NCBI GenBank assembly: GCA_938045195.1
Contig: CALINC010000028.1
Span: forward strand, 1 to 17,904
From: an uncultured Treponema sp.
GTDB taxonomy: Bacteria > Spirochaetota > Spirochaetia > Treponematales > Treponemataceae
DNA length: 17,904 nucleotides
Direction: 5' to 3'
Part shown: positions 14,869 to 17,904 of the stretch, piece after piece
How positions within the stretch are numbered: position 1 is the first letter of the stretch
Layout of the letters: each line of letters opens with the position of its first letter
Made by a program: the position numbers and the translations under genes
The notes under the pieces: model-generated
The model's input: only the letters and a program-made list of their open reading frames with translations
What the model was told of the DNA's origin: nothing
Database searches by the model: none

Positions 14869-15492
14869 ATGATAATGCTAGATATCGATGATACATTGAT
14901 TGATTATACAAATGCAGAAAAAACTGCATCGATTGAATTTGGAAAAAGATTCTCTTCGGAAATACCCGATTATGATTCATCATCATTTCCAGATATATGG
15001 CATTTATATATGGAAAAATATTATCAGAAGTTTCTTTCTGGTGAAATTAGTTATTTTGATCAAAGAAGAAATAGAATAAGAGAGATATTTAAAAATCCAA
15101 AGATTAATGATAAACAAGCAGATGAAATATATTCAGTGTATAAGCAATTATATAAAGATAACTGGAAATTATTTGATGATGTAATCCCATTTTTGGAAAA
15201 ATATAAAGACAATGGATATGTTGCAATAACAGATGGTCAAGAAGAACAACAGAAGGAAAAATTAGTAAAAACTGGTATCATGAAATATTTTAAGAATATT
15301 ATTGCTGCTGAAACAGTAATGTCATCAAAACCAAATTTACGTATTTTTCAAGCAGCTTTAGATAGTGAAAAACTAAAAGCTGAACAATGTATTTATATTG
15401 GCGACAATTTAGAAAAAGATGCTATGGGATCAAAAAATGCAGGAATGATTGGAATTTGGTTAAAATATAAAACAAAAGGAAATAATTCATAA
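14869..15492 (+). CDS. HAD-superfamily hydrolase (YjjG-like nucleotidase type)
   Basis: Phosphatase of the haloacid dehalogenase superfamily, subclass I with an alpha-helical cap, 207 residues. Motif I is LDIDDTLIDY (nucleophile D5 and acid D7), motif II is AITDGQ (Thr at the phosphate), motif III is SKPNLRIFQ (Lys), and motif IV is YIGDNLEKDA (Asp pair). All catalytic residues are present. The cap (about 15-95) and motif order resemble YjjG, which removes phosphate from non-standard pyrimidine nucleotides; the real substrate is not determinable. Start ATG 14869 with AAGGA six bases before; a second in-frame ATG two codons later is possible. It is the only gene of its cassette and lies between attC sites 3 and 4. 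The leader contains the small GCCC-CTTC-GGGC hairpin just after the core. Confidence 0.88.
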   Translation: MIMLDIDDTLIDYTNAEKTASIEFGKRFSSEIPDYDSSSFPDIWHLYMEKYYQKFLSGEISYFDQRRNRIREIFKNPKINDKQADEIYSVYKQLYKDNWKLFDDVIPFLEKYKDNGYVAITDGQEEQQKEKLVKTGIMKYFKNIIAAETVMSSKPNLRIFQAALDSEKLKAEQCIYIGDNLEKDAMGSKNAGMIGIWLKYKTKGNNS

Positions 15493-15532
15493 TGTAATTG
15501 AAATTAAGTCATTAAATGAATTTGAGATTTAT

Positions 15533-15633
15533 GTCTAACAACTACTTTAACTTGACAACGCTACTAGAACATTTTTTGCAGATGGTGTGGCAAAAACCGT
15601 GCTAGCTTAACGCAGGTTAAGCGTTAGTTAGAC
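15533..15633 (+). repeat. attC site 4, long form
   Basis: Outer cores GTCTAAC (15533-15539) and GTTAGAC (15627-15633) match both consensus cores. Inner arms CTTTAACTTG and CAGGTTAAGCG pair imperfectly. Unlike the 65-66 base sites it has a longer terminal stem in which GCTA pairs with TAGC and TTTTTGC with GCAAAAA, giving 101 bases. It ends the HAD cassette. Confidence 0.87.
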
Positions 15634-16131
15634 CGATGCCTTACGGCACGATAAACTGTAACTTTGAAAATGCGGTATATTTTTTATAAATTAAAGCTTA
15701 AAGACCAAATTAATAGCTTAGTTATTTTGAATAAAGTTGTGTTTTATTATAATAGTTACTTGAGTAAAAAAACTTTTATCTAAGAATTTTAAAACTTATT
15801 AAGGAAATCAACGAAATATAAATCCTTCGGACGGTCGGTATTTACAATAATTATCTGCTAAGGAAAATGAAATTTTCATCTTGTTTATTTACTGATAAAA
15901 TGTAGAAATTATTAAACTTATCGATAATTCTGCTTATCAACTGTTTAACACAGAAAAATTAATAAAGAAAATACTTATGTATGTAGTAGAACGCACAGCT
16001 GTTTTTGAGAAACTTAAGTTTACAAAATCTAATGAATTTTTGATAGGGCTTTATTCGTATAAAGATTATAGGGAAAAAGATAGGAATATATAGAATAAAT
16101 AAAAATTCTGAGAAAACGGTCGTTAATCTGC
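15634..16131. other. Long gene-poor start of the second toxin-antitoxin cassette
   Basis: About 500 bases with no convincing intact gene. It contains the cassette-start hairpin TGCC-TTAC-GGCA (15637-15648) and a small TCC-TTC-GGA hairpin near 15823. A weak promoter-like pair, TTGAAT (15727-15732) and TATAAT (15748-15753), has only 15 bases between the boxes. One short frame is listed separately. An unseen small RNA or decayed cassette is possible; I see no direct sign of either. Confidence 0.5.
15977..16093 (+). pseudogene. Possible remnant of a HigB/RelE-like toxin (38 codons)
   Basis: An ATG frame whose first residues, MYVVERTAVFEKL, look like the start of small 'addiction module killer' toxins (pattern M-Y-x-V-x-x-T-x-x-F-x-K-W-L). 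The remaining 25 residues do not continue that family and the frame ends at TAG 16091-16093. There is no good ribosome site. It may be the trace of an older toxin-antitoxin cassette; chance is also plausible. Confidence 0.22.
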
Positions 16132-16180
16132 TTGTTTTTTTTTAAATTTTAGGTTATATTTTAATTGTGGGATTTCCCAC
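16132..16180 (+). promoter_or_regulatory. Promoter with palindromic operator for the second toxin-antitoxin pair
   Basis: TTGTTT (16132-16137), 17 bases, TATATT (16155-16160). The palindrome GTGGGA-TT-TCCCAC (16167-16180) begins seven bases after the -10 box, at the expected start of transcription, and ends five bases before the AAAGGAGG ribosome site. This is the position of a self-repression site for a DNA-binding antitoxin. The same sequence in RNA is a 6-bp hairpin just upstream of the ribosome site. Confidence 0.7.
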
Positions 16181-16198
16181 TTGAAAAGGAGGTTTGTT

Positions 16199-16456
16199 AT
16201 GCCTACAATGGTAGTAAAATCCTACAACGCAAAAATTGACTCAAAAAAAAGAATTACATTGCGAAACGCATCTTACGAATATTTCCATGTAGAAGAGTAT
16301 GACGACGGCAGAATATTGCTTGAACCTCGAGAACTTACAAAGCCTTTTCAAGTTTCAGTAAGGACATTAAAAATGATGGATTCAAGCATGGAAAATTTCA
16401 AAAATTGTAATGCTTCTAACCCCATAGATATTTCTGCCTATGAGGATATTGAGTAA
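16199..16456 (+). CDS. Putative antitoxin with a MazE/AbrB-like N-terminus
   Basis: 85 residues from ATG 16199, chosen because AAAGGAGG (16185-16192) lies six bases upstream; a frame-extending TTG at 16181 would swallow that site. The start, VVKSYNAKIDSKKRITLRNA followed by YFHVEEYDDGRILLEPREL, has the alternating strand pattern and the 'strand-turn-KRITL-turn-strand-GRILLEP' swapped-hairpin look of AbrB/MazE DNA-binding domains. The C-terminal half (PFQVSVRTLKMMDSSMENFK, then an acidic tail) would be the toxin-binding part. It precedes a toxin-like gene whose ATG overlaps its stop by one base, and a palindrome lies at its promoter. The role is inference from order and fold pattern. Confidence 0.7.
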   Translation: MPTMVVKSYNAKIDSKKRITLRNASYEYFHVEEYDDGRILLEPRELTKPFQVSVRTLKMMDSSMENFKNCNASNPIDISAYEDIE

Positions 16457-16833
16457 TGTTCAACATCAGAATGGGAATTCCCGAAATGAAAGAATTTTGG
16501 GATGATCTGGAAAAGAAAATAAAAAATAATGTTGCTTCTAAAAAGGAAATTACTTTATTCAAAAAACTGGTAAGTTGTTTTAAGAAACTTGCTTTAGATT
16601 CAAAATATCCAAGCCTTTGTACTCATGATATTGAGGTGCTGACCAAAAGATATGGAATAAAAGTTTGGCAGTCATATTTAGAAAATAATAAACCTGCCGC
16701 TGGTAGAGTGTTTTGGGTATATGGTCCAAATAAGTCTGATATTACGATAATTGGTTTTGAACCTCATCCAAACGATAAAAAAAATGCATATCAAAAAATT
16801 ACACTTTCAAGTAAACCAGAAGATAGCGTCTAA
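16456..16833 (+). CDS. Putative RelE-like toxin partner
   Basis: 125 residues, ATG overlapping the antitoxin stop by one base (TAATG), with GAGGAT eight bases upstream. It starts MFNIRMGIPEMKEFWDDLEKK, followed by a helical, lysine-rich region (LFKKLVSCFKKLALDSKYPS). The segment KVWQSYLENNKPAAGRVFWVYGPNKSDITIIGFEPHPNDKK contains a basic/aromatic strand pattern (AAGRVFW and ITIIGFEPHP) that recalls the RelE/ParE core sheet. I know similar proteins only as uncharacterised toxin-like partners of antitoxins of this kind. Catalytic residues cannot be named with confidence; R and H in GRVFW and EPHP are candidates. The stop TAA (16831-16833) is inside the attC core GTCTAAC. An unrelated cargo protein is the alternative. 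Confidence 0.65.
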   Translation: MFNIRMGIPEMKEFWDDLEKKIKNNVASKKEITLFKKLVSCFKKLALDSKYPSLCTHDIEVLTKRYGIKVWQSYLENNKPAAGRVFWVYGPNKSDITIIGFEPHPNDKKNAYQKITLSSKPEDSV

Positions 16834-16892
16834 CATTCGCTTAACCTGACATTGCGGACAAGCCGCAAATGCAGGTTAAGCGAATGTTAGAT
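16828..16892 (+). repeat. attC site 5
   Basis: The cleanest site of the array. GTCTAAC (16828-16834) and GTTAGAT (16886-16892) are the cores. The arms run almost base for base inward (TCTAACATTCGCTTAACCTG against CAGGTTAAGCGAATGTTAGA), interrupted only by single unpaired bases in the TGACATT/AAATGCA region. The tip is GCGG-ACAAG-CCGC. Length 65 bases. It supplies the stop codon of the toxin-like gene. Confidence 0.95.
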
Positions 16893-16937
16893 TGACCTGC
16901 CTTATGGCAGGCGGGTACGGAACCAATCAAAGTATCT

Positions 16938-16996
16938 TTTCGACCGAAAAATAAAATAATTGCAATGAAAAACACATTGCGAAAGGAAGGTCGAAA
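16938..16996 (+). promoter_or_regulatory. Leader structure masking the lipoprotein ribosome site
   Basis: TTTCGACC (16938-16945) is the exact reverse complement of GGTCGAAA (16989-16996), whose last A is the first base of the ATG and whose GG is the end of the AGGAAGG ribosome site. Between them a second stem, GCAATG (16962-16967) with CATTGC (16975-16980), would stack inside. Folded, the leader would hide the start of translation. Confidence 0.55.
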
Positions 16997-17421
16997 TGAA
17001 ACAAAAGAAATTCGTTTCAATGATTGGAGCATTAGTTGTAATACTTAGTGCAGTAGCTTTAATTACCGGTTGTCCGCAAGCAAATGGTAATAAGGACAAA
17101 AAGGAAAATACCACTACTAATAATAGCGGTAACACTGGTGGAAGTAGTATAAACCTTGCTGGTACAGTCTGGTATGGCGGAAGATATGGATATCTTTATT
17201 TTTCTGATAATAAAGCATACATGTGTTATCACAACAATGGTACTATTACGATACTTTCGAGTAGCAGTTATTCAAAATATAAGATAGGTGATGATTTACC
17301 GATTATATCTGCTACGGAAAGTGTTTTAAAGATACCTGCCCCAAATGAAATAGATACAATTACATATACGCGTGAAACCGATATAAGTCTGATAAATAAG
17401 ATAAAAAGTGCTTGTCACTAG
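16996..17421 (+). CDS. Lipoprotein, unknown function
   Basis: 141 residues. The N-terminus MKQKK, a hydrophobic core (FVSMIGALVVILSAVALI) and the lipobox ALITGC with C26 predict signal peptidase II cleavage and lipid anchoring. The mature protein begins CPQANGNKDKKENT and runs through a linker of Asn, Thr, Ser and Gly (about 32-51). A compact domain rich in aromatic residues follows (GTVWYGGRYGYLYFSDNKAY). I do not recognise the domain; many Treponema surface lipoproteins have this start, linker and 'TVW-x-G' opening. AGGAAGG is the ribosome site. It lies directly after attC site 5, so it is the next cassette gene, but its own attC is not seen before the window ends; a terminator follows instead. 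Confidence 0.85.
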   Translation: MKQKKFVSMIGALVVILSAVALITGCPQANGNKDKKENTTTNNSGNTGGSSINLAGTVWYGGRYGYLYFSDNKAYMCYHNNGTITILSSSSYSKYKIGDDLPIISATESVLKIPAPNEIDTITYTRETDISLINKIKSACH

Positions 17422-17457
17422 AGACTTGTCAATATTGGTAGTAGAGTAGCTGTTCAA

Positions 17458-17515
17458 GCCTTCGCCTAAAACCTGAAAAGTTCCGTGTTCGGTTTTTAAG
17501 GCGGAGGCGTTTTAT
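17458..17515 (+). terminator. Intrinsic terminator after the lipoprotein gene
   Basis: Long stem formed by 17458-17473 (GCCTTCGCCTAAAACC) and 17491-17508 (GGTTTTTAAGGCGGAGGC), with one mismatch and a one-base bulge region, a 17-base loop, and GTTTTATT following the right arm. It has no RYYYAAC or GTTRRRY cores, so it is not an attC. Confidence 0.75.
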
Positions 17516-17710
17516 TGGTAAAGCCGATAACATTGTAAACTACCTATAAATAATTTTCTAATGGATAAAATAACTGTAAATAGGCTAAATCTATTTTTGC
17601 TGCAACATAGAAATATATCCAAATGAACCCTTTCTCTGATGTTTTGTTACGCCAGTTAATATAATTTATACATTTGCATTTCGAAAACTGCTATTTAATT
17701 CTAAAAATAA

Positions 17711-17768
17711 CTATACTTAAAATATTTAAGTAGTTATACTTGACAAAAGTAACTATTAATGCTAACAT
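17711..17768 (+). promoter_or_regulatory. Promoter and operator-like repeats before the Gp49-type toxin
   Basis: TTGACA (17740-17745), 17 bases, TAACAT (17763-17768). Just upstream ACTTAAA and TTTAAGT form a 7-bp inverted repeat with a 3-base spacer (17714-17730). AGTTATACTT and AAGTAACT form a second imperfect inverted repeat across the -35 box. Repeats over the -35 suit autoregulation by an antitoxin. The 353 bases between the lipoprotein stop and the toxin start hold only this and the terminator. Confidence 0.6.
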
Positions 17769-17774
17769 TTATAT

Positions 17775-17904
17775 GTGAAAAGAGAAATAAAATTTTATAA
17801 AACAAAGGATGGAAAATGTCCTGTAAAAGAATTTATAGATACTCAGCCCGGAAAGATTGCTCAAAAAATAACATGGGTTTTAAGATTAATTGAAACACAA
17901 GAAA
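17775..17904 (+). CDS. Gp49/HigB-like toxin, N-terminal part (runs off the window)
   Basis: GTG 17775 opens a frame that stays open to the last base. The 43 visible residues include REIKFYKTKDGKCPVKEFID and, further on, KIAQKITWVLRLIE. This is the start of the phage-derived Gp49-like toxin family (PF05973), relatives of HigB/RelE ribonucleases whose antitoxin gene normally lies just downstream. There is a stop four codons upstream (TAA 17763-17765) and no other start codon between, so GTG is the only possible start. No ribosome site is present and the -10 box ends only six bases before it, so the mRNA is probably leaderless. Confidence 0.82.
   Translation, partial: MKREIKFYKTKDGKCPVKEFIDTQPGKIAQKITWVLRLIETQE

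Larger units (their letters stand above)
13405..16892 (+). mobile_element. Integron gene-cassette array (attC cluster, no integrase seen)
   Basis: Four complete attC sites at 13405, 14777, 15533 and 16828 and one half site at 14172 separate short cargo genes that all read rightward. Taking the exchange point after the G of each GTTRRRY core gives units 13465-14836 (brnT, brnA, GNAT), 14837-15627 (HAD phosphatase) and 15628-16886 (second toxin-antitoxin pair); a further unit starts at 16887 (lipoprotein). Cargo of toxin-antitoxin pairs, acetyltransferases and unknown proteins is typical of sedentary chromosomal integrons, and such an array is known from T. denticola. No intI gene lies in the window, so it is either an interior stretch of a longer array or an orphan attC cluster. 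Confidence 0.88.

Noticed and set aside
13405..16892. CRISPR array
   Set aside because: The repeated elements are imperfect inverted repeats separated by genes of 0.5-1.3 kb, not short direct repeats with uniform spacers.
17458..17515. attC site after the lipoprotein gene
   Set aside because: The stem is long, but there is no RYYYAAC or GTTRRRY core and a T-tract follows, so a terminator explains it.
1..17904. An integron integrase or other tyrosine recombinase
   Set aside because: I looked for the patch of R...HxLRH...Y and the IntI-specific insert in all long frames and found none.

Overview
The window looks like a piece of an oral or host-associated Treponema chromosome, close to T. denticola. 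The basis is AT-rich DNA, a Cache-type chemoreceptor plus a second chemoreceptor relic, an MptD ('Trep_Strep') ECF transporter, a spirochaete-style lipoprotein, and integron-type attC cassettes of the kind reported for T. denticola. This assignment is inference from gene content; no rRNA or other species marker is present.

Layout. (1) 1-119: tail of a MATE-type efflux pump on the + strand, closed by a hairpin terminator (129-170). (2) 189-5362, all on the - strand and tightly packed: nagB (glucosamine-6-phosphate deaminase), an AI-2E-family membrane protein, nrdB (class I ribonucleotide reductase radical subunit) and a dCache chemoreceptor. The start/stop overlap and the short gaps suggest one transcription unit starting from a promoter with a palindrome next to nagB. 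(3) 5622-6071: a chemoreceptor relic lacking both a sensor domain and the signalling tip. (4) 6085-9556: a self-contained operon with a strong promoter, a 12+12 bp operator, a TetR repressor, an MptD-type S component, EcfT, and one polypeptide with two fused ECF ATPases. It is visibly richer in G+C than its surroundings. (5) 9627-13376: a candidate ribosomally made, modified peptide (RiPP) operon. It consists of a 38-residue Cys-rich peptide gene too short for ordinary ORF calling, a radical SAM/SPASM maturase and an ABC exporter without a peptidase domain. The peptide gene lies inside a 220-bp segment bounded by 12-bp perfect inverted repeats. (6) 13405-16892: four complete integron attC sites and one half attC. 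They punctuate a BrnT/BrnA toxin-antitoxin pair, a GNAT acetyltransferase, a HAD phosphatase and a second toxin-antitoxin pair. (7) 16893-17904: a lipoprotein gene whose ribosome-binding region is held in an inverted repeat, a terminator, and the start of a Gp49/HigB-like toxin gene that runs off the window.

The most interesting points are these. The RiPP operon is bordered on its right by a genuine attC. On its left is a GTTAGA core-like sequence with a promoter and hairpin like those at the other cassette starts, so the whole 3.8-kb peptide-maturation operon may be, or may have been, an integron cassette. Every complete attC is followed within a few bases by a small hairpin of different sequence but similar geometry. 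Two toxin genes have promoters placed so close that their mRNAs should be leaderless. Two cassette genes take their stop codon from the attC core. No integron integrase is visible, so this is either an interior array segment or an attC cluster lacking an integrase.
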